Assembly: GCA_947396885.1 (NCBI GenBank)
Contig: OX377204.1
Coordinates: 52,997,139 to 53,061,138, forward strand
Direction: 5' to 3'
Origin: Heligmosomoides polygyrus polygyrus
Lineage: Eukaryota > Nematoda > Chromadorea > Rhabditida > Heligmosomidae
Length of the DNA stretch: 64,000 nucleotides
A model generated the notes under the pieces. The model saw only the letters and a list, made by a program, of their open reading frames with translations, did no database searches and was not told the DNA's origin. Positions 51,949-63,471 of this stretch are shown here, in pieces (positions within the stretch are counted from its first letter, which is position 1; the number at the start of each line of letters is the position of its first letter). The position numbers and the translations under genes are program-made.

Positions 51949-52494
51949 AGCAATAAAGTGATGTAGTCAGCCTCTCGCGCTTCAACCAAGTGTTTCAACC
52001 AGGGTCTGAATTCCTGATGTTTTCGAAAAACCATTCCCTGCCTACTTTTCATCGTAATATGTCAATGTCTAGGGCTTCGCTCTTCTAGGTTACTATGCAT
52101 ATCTCTAGGGTTTTTCTGCTTTTCAATACATGCTCCGTCACATCCCGTTGCACCTACGTAAACAAAATACTGATAAAATTTTGTGGAGCAAACTACGCAA
52201 AATGTGCTTGTTATTCCAAGCACTCTCCAAGAAAGGCTATACGTAATTGAATAAGGTATGCCCGCATGTTATAGTATGAGTGATGTGCGATGGATAGAAC
52301 ATGACGGCGTGAGTTAATGAATTCTTACACAAATGGCAGCAGTTGTGATTTCATTCGATGCAACCCTTCAGTTTTTTCGTCTTCATGCAATCGCTATCTT
52401 ACTAGGACACTAACTCTGCAGTAGCTCTGAAGGACCCAAGTATGTGTGTAGAATAGCTCTCCCTCAGAAACACCGAAACGCAGGTATACAGCAT
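51949..52494. other. No gene seen
   Basis: Unique-looking, AT-rich. Confidence 0.4.
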
Positions 52495-52685
52495 TGCGCG
52501 GAGCTACGACCCACGAAAGTTGGACCGTTGACGACGTATTGCTTTACGTGCTTTGCAGCTGACGAAAGTCAGCGCCGAATGTGCGTTGTCGTCCCGAGGC
52601 GGTGCTAGTGATCGTGTGTCGTGAGAGGGAACCCGAAGGTTCGGCTCCCGCGTGCTGCACCTCTTTTGCACTTTTGCAGAATTCA
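52495..52685 (+). mobile_element. tRNA-derived SINE family D, copy 1
   Basis: GTGCTAGTGATCGTGTGTCG followed by GGTTCGGCTCCCGCGTGCTG is tRNA-like (B box GGTTCGGCTCC). GTGCGTTGTC..C...GCGGT and the rest match the minus strand at 62285-62475. Confidence 0.55.
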
Positions 52686-52904
52686 TACTTCACATGTATA
52701 AGATCCAGCTAGTGGCACTATAGCATGTTAACCACACACTGACAGATTTCTCAAATCACAAATTATGTATTTACTTCCAAAAACACGAGGCAGTTCTCGA
52801 AGCTAACCATAAGTAGCCACCGCACCACATATTGAACGCTATAAGTCATCCACGTTGGATGCGAATGGCAGATATACAAGGCATACCTTAGCTGAAGACA
52901 GGCA

Positions 52905-53215
52905 CAGTTTGGGCGACCGCACACTTCCGCGGCAACGCCGCAGCCCTATCTTTAATGGTGGGGCAGGGACGCAGAGGCCGCCGTCGACGGCAAGCGGCGC
53001 CGTCCCTCACCTACACACTTTTGCAGCAACAGCAATAATGAATCTTCATCTAGGCATATGTTATACTTCGGCGACACGTCGCCGACGTTGCCACATACGC
53101 GTCGTCGACGTCGGCGACGTCGGTGACGGATTCTCTGGCGGCGTCGGCGACGTCGTTGATAGGAGAGCATCGCAGCGCATTTTTTGCATCGGAGCGCGTT
53201 TTTAATATCATTTGG
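52905..53215. repeat. GC-rich inverted and GACGTC repeat, copy B
   Basis: Starts with CCGCACACTTCCGCGGCAAC and related inverted sequence (compare 40424-40499), then GACACGTCGCCGACGTTGCC and a GTCGGCGACGTC run shared with 24830-25182 and 54540-54900. Confidence 0.6.
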
Positions 53216-54519
53216 TAACCAGTATTCCAATAGAAACGCTAGGTGAACACATCTGCCTCGAATTTGCATACATTTTGTGTTTTTCTTAATATGTTTCAAG
53301 ACATGATGATGATTTTTGTTATGTATGAACGGCAGTCTGCTCATACATAGTTAATCTGCTAAATTTTCTCTTACTAACCAAATTTGGCTTTTGGAAGGAT
53401 TGATAAGTGTGATCTCACTTATCAGAGACAATACCAAATGAATTTAGAATTAGCTGCCATGTACTGCCACAAAAAAGACCACTCCGCTACGGTCGTAACG
53501 GGTATTCATTGTCGCCATGAGCAGGGCGTAGCCCTGGCACAGCTGCTATAATTTGCCTATAGCATGCTATCTGACCCACAACCTACAGGCATACCCTGAA
53601 GTCACTGCCCGCGATACGCCGCGGGGTATGCGCCATTGGCCTACAGCCTTTTCCGCCGTCCAGTAGCTGCAATTATGCTGATTAACCTCTCCATTCAGCC
53701 TCAATGTTGCTACATCAATCCCCAAAATCCGTCTCGGAAAATGGGGCTGCTGCTCAAATTAGAGTTGGGCAATCACTAAACTCGCATGCCACGTGTCTTT
53801 TACGTCATTGTCAAGTTCTAAACATCAAAAGAAAGCAGATCATAATTCAATGTGGCCAAGTAGCAACAGGATTGTAAGCATTCAGTCCTTGCATTGCACA
53901 AGTCAAGTCTGAAACGTAAGGTTCTAGACGAAGGCATGGTGCAATCTGGGCTATTTACAAGCTGGATAAATCTCGTTCCCCGTGCTTTCGTATGAGTCTC
54001 AAAAGTCTTCAAAGGCTTCACTAGCAGCAATGTTAGAACCTTTCAAATAGTTCGTGCATTTTTTAAGGATGTTCTGCATTTTTCGCAAGCTGTAGTGTGT
54101 TTTTAACTTTTAAACACTAAACGAAGCACAAATCAATCGATGCGGTCACTTTGTAAAGAGATTATAACAAGTATTCAAGCGAAAACAATCATTCGAGTTC
54201 AACATGTAAGAATTCAGACGAGTGCATGGTGCAATCCGGACCGCTCATATGTCAAAAAACTTCTATTTTTTAAGCTTTTATATGAGGTCTTAATCTTTTC
54301 AGTATCTTTATGTGAGCAAAGTTACCTCTTTTCAAACAGTGTATGCAGTTTTTTGAGACACCCTCTATAGAAGAGAAGAGTAATTGTTGACAATCATGAG
54401 GTCGCAATTGTATACATACGAAGGCTTTTAAAATATGACTGATGGAAGACGAGTTGAATGAAAAGAAGCACAGTTAAGCAAGTAAATGTAAGTAAAGAGT
54501 AAGAATTTCACCATTGCTG
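53216..54519. other. No gene seen
   Basis: 1.3 kb without credible reading frames or repeats that I can place; a motif like GACGAAGGCATGGTGCAATCTG recurs at about 53930 and 54216 (ACGAGTGCATGGTGCAATCC). Confidence 0.4.
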
Positions 54520-54539
54520 TCCGTAAGACGGCCGTTTTT

Positions 54540-54900
54540 GCACTTCCGATTTCGTAATTCGAGGTCCGCCGACGTTGCCAGAGAATCGCCGCTCGCGCGT
54601 GACGGAATATTTCGGGGACCAGTTCACATGTAATCGGTCCGCCGAGGATGATGACAGCGCCGAGAACGAGCAACCCACCCACAAACAAAATACTCCCCGG
54701 AGCGCATTTTCTGCAACCCGTGGACGAGGTCGGCACAGTACGGCGACCGATCCACGGACGGCGTCGGCAACACCCGTCGTCGACCCGTCTGTGGCGACGT
54801 CACCGACGTCGACGACGCGTCTGTGGCGACCAGCGTCGCTGACGTCGGCGGCGGAAGTATAACACTCCCTGCTGAGCTCTCGGCGACGCTGTGTTGGGCG
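54540..54900. repeat. GACGTC-rich dispersed repe copy C
   Basis: Fullest copy: TTTCGTAATTCGAGGTCCGC, GGAATATTTCGGGGACCAG, CCCACAAACAAAATACTCC, then a 120-bp run of GTCGNCGACGTC-like steps, ending TGCTGAGCTCTCGGCGACG. Confidence 0.65.
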
Positions 54901-55128
54901 GGCTGCTACGCAGTGCTGACATAGTTCACGCAGTTCTGCAGACGGAGACTTTTGCAGAATTTTAGCGAATCAGCTGATTCAGTGCATTTTCTTCTTGGAT
55001 TCCTTGTTTTGTCGATCGTTACGTGCGTGATTTCGCATTTTTTCTGTTTGATCGCCATCTGATCCGTAAACCCTTGTAGGATTGTGGTTTTCAACGGTAT
55101 TTCGTCGACGTCATGTTTAGTTAGGGGG

Positions 55129-55735
55129 GGGGGGTGGTTCCGCTATGCCTATGTAGACTCATGCATTTCTTTCGCTCCTGATTCCATCCACAGGCATGGA
55201 AACCCACGTTTCTGTGCTCGACACGACACGAGAGGGTTCTCGTGACGTGTTTAGCAGGGAAACTTTCCAGTTGTGGCCCAATTTTCGGAAGGTGATGTTT
55301 TGCTAGGGGGAGGGGGGTTCCGCCATGCTTGTATCGACTCATGCTTTCTTTCGCTCCTGATTCCATCCACAGGCACGGAAACCCAGTAAACCCAGCATGT
55401 CAGTAGAACCTCCATGTGATTTGTCCGGCACAGAAATGTAGATTTCGGTGCCGGCGAGGAAATTCGGAGGCGAAACAAATGCGAGGATCGGCACAAAAGT
55501 GAGAAAAAAAAACGGCCTCGAAAAATATTTCCTCAAAATCTAGCCGTTCAGTTGGCACATTTCTGTGCCGAACAAGTCGCAGGGAGGGAGGCTCTGATGA
55601 CATGTTCGGCACAGAAATGTAGATTTCGGTACAGGCGAGGATATTCAGAGGCAAAAAAAATGCGAGGATCGGCACAAAAGTGAGAAAAACGGCCTAGAAA
55701 ATATCTTCTCAAAAAATTAGTCGTTCAAGCCTTCG
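55129..55735. repeat. Two nested pairs of about 180-bp-spaced direct repeats
   Basis: TTTCGCTCCTGATTCCATCC with flanks occurs at about 55170 and 55349 (offset 179). CGGCACAGAAATGTAGATTT and the next about 120 bp occur at 55426 and 55607 (offset 181). A G10 run at 55122-55133 begins the zone. Confidence 0.85.
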
Positions 55736-56051
55736 AAAAAACTATGAGTCTAGCCACGACGAAAGCCCTACGAGGAGAACCACAGGGACATCGCATGACC
55801 ACCCAACATCACCAGACGTGTGTTGAAATTGCTGTGGTATGGTCACGAATCAAGGAAATGTTGAAATAAGTGAGCGGAAATGCATAGAATAGGGCACGAA
55901 AGCGCTCCCCCTCCGCGACCATCGCTGTCGGTCGCTTGTCGCAGTGCACTGCCCCTCAGCGACTCATCGCGGGAGCGATGGCGCTGAGGGGAACTGACAA
56001 CCGCGCCCCACTGCTCAGAAAATTTAGAACAAGTTACTTGCAAGCAACATG

Positions 56052-56181
56052 AAGCTGCAGCAAGCTAGCACAAATGCCGCATGTAAGTGACACAAAGACC
56101 CCTGCAAGTCATTCGTAAGCTGGTGCAAGCTAGCACAAGACGTCGCATGTAAGTTACACGAAGACCCCTGTAAGTCATAGG
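56052..56181. repeat. 65-bp direct tandem repeat, two units
   Basis: AAGCTG..GCAAGCTAGCACAA at 56052 and 56117; ends AAGACCCCTG.AAGTCAT. Just upstream, TTTAGAACAAGTTACTTGC is the inverted form of sequence at 61427-61450. Confidence 0.85.
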
Positions 56182-56496
56182 TAACATCCTACTAGTATAA
56201 ATCTAATTTAGATGCAAACTAATGCATTATAAATGTATTCCTTCACATGGACCTTGGTCCTTTACCTTTTGTGAAAATTTAATAAGTGATAATAAAATAA
56301 ACGATAGCATAACGATTCCCGACGGTCAAATTTTGCTAAAAATAAAGCTCTACCTTTGCTTTCTACTGAATAATACTGCGTGGTGCAAGCCTAGAGTGGA
56401 AGTGAGGTTATATCTGGCCGGGCTAACATTCTCCCATCCTCAAATGGCACCTTTTCCGACTTGCACTGCCTTATAATATGTTTCTCCTTCTTACAG

Positions 56497-56967
56497 TACA
56501 AGGCTGTTGCACATCAGGTTTTCACTAATCTCTACCATTTACCTTCATTCCCATTTTTTAAACGTTTGTTTTTAATAGCAACAGTCTAATCCAAGGAACT
56601 CATGAAAATAGTCCTATTGTGGTGTAAAGAAGGAAGAATGGGATACTGACGCCTTCAAATGACAAGAAAGTGTCAAGTGGGGACGACGAGAAAATTTCTG
56701 CTTTGCCAGATAACTCATTCTAAAACAAATTACCTGATGGGTCTCCACGCCAGTGCTTTCCTACTTGGTGGAAGCGGCTTAATTATGTGCATATGTACAT
56801 TCTTCTCAGCAACGCTCATTTATTTTGTGTTCTCCGCTCCAGATTGCTACTATGAAAAACAAACTCTAAATATGAAATTGCAAAACGCTGATGGAAGAAA
56901 AAAGAAAAACCTGATGAACCTGTCTGATAGCCCTGTACTTTTAGACGAGAGTAAAGATGTATTATAG
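56497..56967 (+). CDS. 3' end of a small membrane-protein gene (two exons)
   Basis: Exon 56497-56517 (21 bp, acceptor TTCTTACAG) reads YKAVAHQ. Exon 56710-56967 (258 bp, acceptor TTTGCCAG) reads ITHSKTNYLMGLHASAF, then a hydrophobic segment LLGGSGLIMCICTFFSATLI plus YFVF, a basic QNADGRKKKN stretch and a stop. This would be a single-pass or last transmembrane helix with a short cytoplasmic tail. The family is not recognised and the upstream exons are unclear. Donor GTTTTC of the small exon is weak. Confidence 0.4.
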
Positions 56968-57356
56968 GGTATTTCAGGGTATTGTAGTGTGCAAGAAATG
57001 CCAGACTAGGATGAGGAGAAAATGTTCCCCCGGCTAGACTCCGCCTAAAGCTTCCTTTAAAAAAGGCCGACCCGGAACGAAATTTAGTAACTACGAGAAG
57101 GACCATTCTGGAAATCAGTGATTGAAAACAACAAAGTGCTCCGCTAATCAGCGAGACGGAATGTGTAATACTGTTTCAGAGAATAAGCGAAATACTGCCC
57201 ACATTCGCGGTGCACCCCACCCGCTATAATGTACTCCATAAAATTGTTGGATGTGGAAGAAACCTGGGATTAGCCACCTTTCCAAACTAGCAGCCTCATC
57301 CCTTTCTCAGAAACATTTCCTTTCTATTTAGAATCGTTAAGAAGCCGTTAAGAAGC
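56968..57356. other. No gene seen
   Basis: Probable 3' flank of the preceding gene. Confidence 0.35.
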
Positions 57357-57430
57357 CACTATGGCTGAAGTTTGGGACCGTTTGAACGACATCCACTGAA
57401 AATCGATAATTTGATCAATATCGATTGATG
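57357..57430. repeat. Isolated copy of the 127-bp unit at 60541
   Basis: ATGGCTGAAGTTTGGGACCG through CAATATCGATTGATG matches the tandem at 60541-60790. The family-1 hAT copy lies between them. Confidence 0.8.
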
Positions 57431-57494
57431 ATACCTCGCTGTCTTCGTTGGTTTTTATTTTTAAGGGAAACAATGGCGTAAATAGGGTCGGGAG

Positions 57495-60107
57495 CAGGGG
57501 TGGGCGGAATTTCTGTTTTCTGTTTTCTGATTTTCTGGCCATTTTGGGCAAATTTTTTCTGTTTTCTGTTTTCTGGGAAAATGGCCTAAATTGGCCAGAA
57601 AACAGAAAATAGAGCTGCGAAAAAATTATATAATAGAAATCCAATAAAGAGAATCCAAAAAGTATCATAGAATCATGTGTTTCATCTCAAAATAATGTTT
57701 CTAGCGTATTTTAAATTGCAAGCATATAAGTTTCTGGATCTGCCCTTGTAGAAATTGCACTATGCACTCAAAACTATACCACTTTGTTTGTTCGATCGTA
57801 TAAGTGCTGCTGACATGGAGTCCCTTCACAGTACATTTCTCCACTTTCATAATTTCGCTTTGTAGTCTCTTAAATTTCTGCAGTAGTTTAGACTACCTAC
57901 GATTACTTAGAACTTTATGCAAAGGCTAGAAAACTAGTGTTCTGAGGGGTATTTCATTATAATATATGTTAACTAACTATGTGCCATAGAGTAATTGTGG
58001 GTAGGATTATTCTCCACCTCCGGTTATTGAAAATTGTTGGCTGGTCTTTCCCAATGATCGTAAAGCAAAGCCTTTGACGGAGCTGCTTTTCTAACTCTTG
58101 TTCAGCTTTTGGTTGTCCAACATTAGTGAGAGGCTGAAAAGTTTTAGTTACCTTTGACTTCACTGGTGTAGTGATAGAATAAAAGGGATAGAATAAAAAT
58201 ACATAAAAATTTTAATTTATCACATCTATCATCTGTCGTCCCGGTGATCATCGAGTTATTCGAACGGGCACCAGCAACGTCTCCATTTGTCCTTGTCGCT
58301 TGACAGAGTGCTCCAATGGATCCTCCTCGCCGGACGGACACGAAGAGCGTCATATCGTTCGTTCAGGGATTCCACGAAGAAGTCCGATCAGTGCGTTGGT
58401 GGGCATCCTGGTATTCTCTTGACATCTCGCGGAATCCAGTCAGTGACGGCTCTCGTCCAGCGGGTGTCTGCGAATCGCATTACGTGGCCGGCCCACCTAA
58501 TTTTCGACGAGTTCGCCCATGCGACAGCGTCCCTGATCTTCGAACGTCGGCGAAGTCGTGTTACTCCAAGCATCGCGTTCTCCATTCCACGCTGTGCGTC
58601 GCTGATCACGTGTTCATCCCGCTTCCGTATAGCGCAGGTCTGAGGCGTATGTTAGGGCAGGGAGAGCAGTGAAATCGAATAAGCTAGCATGGAGTCGGAC
58701 GTTCTTCGTCTTCTTCACGATTTCACGCTCTTTAAAAGCTCCCCAAACCACTCGTTTCCTCATACCCAGCTCCGGTGCTAGGCCGTTGCTCATGTTGACT
58801 TCGCGAACCAGATACACGTAGCTGGAGCACTCGGAGATGTTCGTTCCGTTGAGCGAGAATGGGGCATCATAAACTCGTCCGTTTCTCATGAACGTTGTCT
58901 TCGTAAGATTCCGCTGCAGTCCGGAGTTCCCACATACACGATCGAAGTGGGCTAGCGTTCGCTCGGCCTGGCCATGCTCGGTGTTTTGAGGACAATGTCA
59001 TCAGCAAACCTAAGATGGTCAGTTGCCGGCCGTTAACCTTAACTCCATGTCTTGCCATTCTAGTTCGCGCATGGCGTTTTCGGGTGGTGCTGAAGAGCTT
59101 TGAGAATACGGCCTCTCCCTGCTCAACCCCTCTCTTCACGTCGATGATGACGTCGTTGTAGAGTGGAGAGATCTTGGTCGTGAATCCACTGTACAGCTCT
59201 CAAAGGACTCAGATGTACTGAGTAGGAACGCACTGAGTGAGCAGGGCTTCGAGAACCGCTTCAGTCTCGACGGAGTCGATTGCCTTCTTCAGGTCGATGA
59301 ACGTAAGGCACAGCTGCATGATGAGCTTCGTAATGGTGTGTATGTGGTCGATCGAGCCGAATCCTCTCCGAAATCCCGCTTGTTCGCACGGCCGTCCTTC
59401 GTCCAGCGTTCTGCTAACCCTATTCAAAAGGAATCGAGTGAAGAGCTTGTAGACTACGGACAGCAGTCAGATCGGGCGATTGTTGCCGATGTCGGGCATG
59501 TCTCCCTCCCCAGCAAATCGAGATGTAATATGATATGTATGTATGAATAATAATAATAATATGATGGAAAGGGTATATGTTTGATCCTTATTAGATAATG
59601 TCTGCGTATTTGAAGAAACACTTTCACCCAAAAGTTTTTGCGCTGACAGCCTCTTCAGTCGCACTCTCGTGTTGTTCTGTGAAATATCAAGCCAGTACCC
59701 AAAACATCTTTGGCCCATGTTTGGTGCTCTATAAGGCCAGTCTCTTACGATGGGACCCCTAATCTAGCGAATCGTCTGTTTTGAGATTACACTTACATTT
59801 GGACTGTGAGCCTTAAACCGCTATATTTTAATATGAATGCAATAGGAAAAATTCATCATTTATAAGCCACTCCTATAAACGCTTGCAACTTAAAACGCTG
59901 GTCCACGACCAATTTCTAGTCGTGCAAAAAGCACTTGCTACTGGACCAATAAATCTTCGGATTGAATAATTAGGTAGTATGATAATTGCGAAATTTTCTG
60001 TTTTCTGTTTTCCGATTTTTCTGTTTTCTGGCGTTTTTGGCCTTTCTGTTTTCTGATTCCTGTTTTCTATTTTCTGGGAAAATTTTCAAAATTTCCGCCC
60101 ATCCCTG
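57495..60107 (-). mobile_element. hAT element, family 1, copy 2 with nested RTE
   Basis: Perfect 8-bp target duplication GTCGGGAG (57487-57494 and 60108-60115). Termini as copy 1. It is the near-identical inverted counterpart of 37731-40239 (only scattered substitutions by eye) and keeps about 130 bp near 57740-57875 that copy 1 has lost. Confidence 0.93.
58210..59512 (-). mobile_element. RTE fragment nested in hAT copy 2
   Basis: Same truncation points and frames as in copy 1 ([20 protein letters not shown] and onward), so the RTE insertion is older than the transposition that separated the two hAT copies. Confidence 0.88.
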
Positions 60108-60368
60108 GTCGGGAGGAGGGTCAGCACGTTTTGGGTTCCCCGGATGTTATAAAAGAACGTAAGTATGCAACCCTCTCTAGACTTACTTAAAGCATTCATT
60201 TGCATTGGAATGACTACAACACAGAGAGAAGGTTCCGATGACAAAATTAGAAATTGGCAAAACAACTAGATGCATACTTTCATTTCTATCCATTTACTTC
60301 ATACAGCTATTTATTTCATATTACTGCAGTGAGGCCATTAAGACGCCATCAGTGCGGCCTCTCGGCTA

Positions 60369-60982
60369 CCCCCATGTTGAACGCTTCATAATACAGTTTG
60401 TTCTCATACAGAAAAGCACATCAATTCAACTATCAGTGTCAGAAAGAGATCGAGTGAGCTGTACAGAGAAACGAGTACATATTCATCAACACCTTAACTA
60501 CGTCGATTGGGGCAAGCTATAAAGAAATAGAAAAAATGAACGACATCCACAAAGATCGACTACTTGATCAATATCGATTGGTGGCGATCAATGCTTTGAA
60601 AACGAACTCCAGATTCGTGTTCAGCGACCACGATTACCCCTATGGCTGAAGTTTGGGACCGTTTAAACGACATCCACAGAAAATCAATAATTTGATCAAT
60701 ATCGATTGATGGCAATCGACACTTTGAAAACAAACTCCAGATTCGTGTTCAGCGACCTCAATTACCCCATGGGTTGAAGTTTACGGTCACTGTTGATCAC
60801 CATCAACCGCTGAGTATGGCGAGTACGCAGTGTTCCCACTCCAGTTGTGACGTACGGACGGAGTTATGTTGTATATGTATTCTTTTCTCTGTATAGGTCA
60901 CTCAATCTCCCTCTGATACTGATAGTTGAATTGATATGCTTTTCTGTACGAGAACAAACGTATTGTGAGCCTACAACATGGG
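60369..60982. repeat. Foldback repeat with tandem units in the loop
   Basis: Left arm about 60369-60483 (GTTTGTTCTCATACAGAAAA) and right arm about 60862-60982 (complement, GTTTGTTCTCGTACAGAAAA) enclose two tandem 127-bp units. Confidence 0.8.
60541..60790. repeat. 127-bp tandem repeat, two units
   Basis: CGACATCCAC at 60541 and 60668; each unit contains GATCAATATCGATTG and CTCCAGATTCGTGTTCAGCG. Confidence 0.9.
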
Positions 60983-61360
60983 AGCTACTTCTAATCCTCT
61001 AAATTACCTCGAAAACCAATCCACGACTTCTACAGATAACAGACAGCTAGAGCTCTAGAAGAGGCATTGCAAAAGCCAAAAGGGGAGGAAATAAGGAAGA
61101 TGGCTGAAGGAAGGGCAGGACTGTCCGGCTCGGCAGAACAGCTTCGGAGGAGTGACGCCGCTCCGGTTTGAACAGATATACTGCATGAGCGCGCGTTCCT
61201 CACACGCAGGACGGAGGACACGTGCGTAATGTCTCAAACAAATTAGACGCGAAACATTAGCTTGCACGAAAGCTTCCTGCAAGCTTGCACTGCTGTAAGT
61301 TGCGTGCAAGTTTAAAATTCCTGGGTGCAACCTTGCAAGTTAGTTAACCGCGAGGGATAA
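60983..61360. other. No gene seen
   Basis: Short frames on minus only. Confidence 0.35.
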
Positions 61361-61440
61361 GTCGCAAGTAACTTGTTTTCGAGGTCTAAAGGCGGAAGTA
61401 ACTTGTTTTGGAGCTCATAAGGCGCAAGTAACTTGTTCAA
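61361..61440. repeat. 30-bp tandem repeat, 2.7 units
   Basis: GCAAGTAACTTGTT at 61364, with variants at 61394 and 61424. Confidence 0.88.
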
Positions 61441-61575
61441 AATTTTCTGAGTGCGCCGACCGCTACTGCAGCGAAGGCGCGCCGTTGACGGTTGCCCCAT
61501 GGACACGGCGCCGACGCAGCGCATTCCAGTCGGAACCTACTCGCTCCGAAGGAGATCCGGTGAGGTGGCGCAAAA

Positions 61576-61770
61576 ATGCGCGGACGCTCATACGTGGCAT
61601 CTTATACGCTAGTTCTAGGCATTATAACTTACGGGAAACAACTTTTCGATACTCTTAAATGGGTACCCAATCTTTGCAATGAGCTTACGATGGGTTTGTG
61701 GTGTGCTGATGTACTTAGTGCATTAGTGTTTGCATGTTCCTTGCGTTTGTATTTTTTTGTTTTCGTTTGA
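61576..61770 (+). CDS. Small hydrophobic reading frame, unidentified
   Basis: 64 residues beginning MRGRSYVASYTLVLGIITYG with two hydrophobic stretches. No splice or family support; may be chance. Confidence 0.2.
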   Translation: MRGRSYVASYTLVLGIITYGKQLFDTLKWVPNLCNELTMGLWCADVLSALVFACSLRLYFFVFV

Positions 61771-62284
61771 TTTTCTGGCCAGCTGTCAACTTTGGAGTGT
61801 AGATCTCCTGTGAATGCATCTCCATCTAGGGAAGAGTGCAAACAGGATAGCGCGCGTTCTCTATTCTCCTTCACAAGTCATCGAAGATAGGTAGTTGGAG
61901 GACATCCAAAATTGAGAGTTTTTATGCAAGTAGGGTGATGTCCGGTCACAATCAAGTCAAGTGGTAGCCGACGATTCAAGGTAGTCTCGTTGATGCAACG
62001 ATTTCTATACCACTTTAGCTTCAAGAATCCGATAAAGTTACCTAGTATAAGGCCTGCTACATCATCAAGCACCCAGGGTCTTTTAAGAGACCAACTCATT
62101 GATTGTTCCGCAACGACCTCGGTTCTTGCAAAGAATTAGGCTTCTGACTTGATTCACTGTGGTGTTGCGACTGTGGAGAGCGGCCTCGGCTTTTAGAAGC
62201 AAATATTTCAACCAGCCCGTAGCTTGGACGATGTATTATATTTATGCATTTAGCTGTAGCATACTGTGGTACCAATACTAATAC
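61771..62284. other. No gene seen
   Basis: No credible frame or recognisable repeat. Confidence 0.35.
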
Positions 62285-62475
62285 GAACCATGAGTTATGC
62301 CAGAAGCAGCACACAAGATCCGAGCCCTCGACCTTGTCCTCACGACACGCGATCGCCACCTGTTAGTACCGCCTTGGGGCGCAGTGACAACGCGCATCCC
62401 GTGAAGGCCTTCGTCAGTGGCAAAGCGCTCTCAAATCAGTGCGCCGCCAACGACACAGCTCTCCGCAGTGTTCTT
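62285..62475 (-). mobile_element. tRNA-derived SINE family D, copy 2
   Basis: In the minus sense GATCGCGTGTCGTGAGGACA and GGTCGAGGGCTCGGATCTTG align with copy 1. More diverged. Confidence 0.5.
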
Positions 62476-62850
62476 CTCGGGTGAGATACATGCGCTTTGC
62501 TGTTTCTGAGTGAGAGGCGACTCTGCCCATATGCAACACTTCGGCCGTCCAGACCTACCGTTAGACAGCCTCCTGGTTAGCCTAACGTGATAATGGCAGT
62601 GCTGCGTTTGAGATGGGCAGAGTCCATTCGGAACAGTGATACCCGATCGCAGGCGAGGAACTGTGCAGTGACTAGTAACGATGAAGATTGGGTCATTCGC
62701 GTTATGCTTCCTCTCTTCTCTCCGGTAAAAGTTTCCGTCCCGAGCACACACTGCGATGTGGTCTGGAATGTCGCACCTCCTTCCTTTCTATGCTTTCTCT
62801 TGTTCTAAACGTTGTCAGTGTATCGAAATAGAGGTGGAATAAAGACACCT

Positions 62851-63091
62851 TCAAAATTGCCGGCTTGGTTTAGAGAGGATAAAATGTGGCTGCAGAGACA
62901 CTTGTCTGTCAGAAGGCAAATGAAATGGGACCACATGGCCGTGCTGCTGCAGTGAGAGAGGTGGAAGTGTACAGTCTTGGAGCAAGTGCTTCGACATGAG
63001 CTGGAAGCGCACCTTGAAGTAGTGCCGATGCGTTTGATCCGCGAGCGGGTCTCGGGCGTCGACGGAGATCACATCACCGGTATAGAGTATC
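62851..63091 (-). CDS. Possible terminal exon of an unidentified gene
   Basis: 241 bp after acceptor TGTGCTTAAG, reading ILYTGDVISVDARDPLADQT, HYFKVRFQLMSKHLLQDC, LQQHGHVVPFHLPSDRQVSL to a TGA. Composition is protein-like. The preceding exon could not be fixed; candidates near 63150-63250 do not match phase. Confidence 0.35.
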
Positions 63092-63398
63092 CTTAAGCAC
63101 ATTGGCTAAACAATGCAAACAAACGACGAGCACATCGGCTGCTCGACCCCCATGTTCCCGAAGCAATGTTCTGCTTACTAGGGAAGGGTTTCGACCTCCC
63201 ATGGAACTTCTAGTTGAGAGCAGGATAATTAGGAAGAGCTCGGAATGCTGATTACCAATATGGCTGCCAAAATTGCAAAATGAAACTCCTGAGCGAGTTA
63301 TGGCCTGCCGAAATCGGGGCCTCACCACAGGCTGGCTGTACGACGCACCGGGCGCGAGAGTGGTGAGTCATCGGGGCTCTGTAAGAGAGGTCCGCGAG

Positions 63399-63471
63399 CT
63401 GTGGCGGTGGCGCAGGGGTAGCGCTCACGCTCGTCGGGTGCGACGTCGTTGGTTCGGTTCCCGTTGCTGCC
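63399..63471 (+). ncRNA. tRNA-like sequence at the start of an inverted repeat
   Basis: GTGGCGCAGGGGTAGCGC (A box) and GGTTCGGTTCCC (B box) about 30 bp apart. It does not fold into a clean cloverleaf, so probably a SINE head rather than a tRNA gene. Confidence 0.5.

Noticed and set aside
21346..63471. True tRNA genes outside the array (21346, 30070, 35705, 52620, 63399)
   Set aside because: They keep A- and B-box-like motifs but lack a clean acceptor stem and anticodon arm, and occur in repeats; called SINE or element heads.
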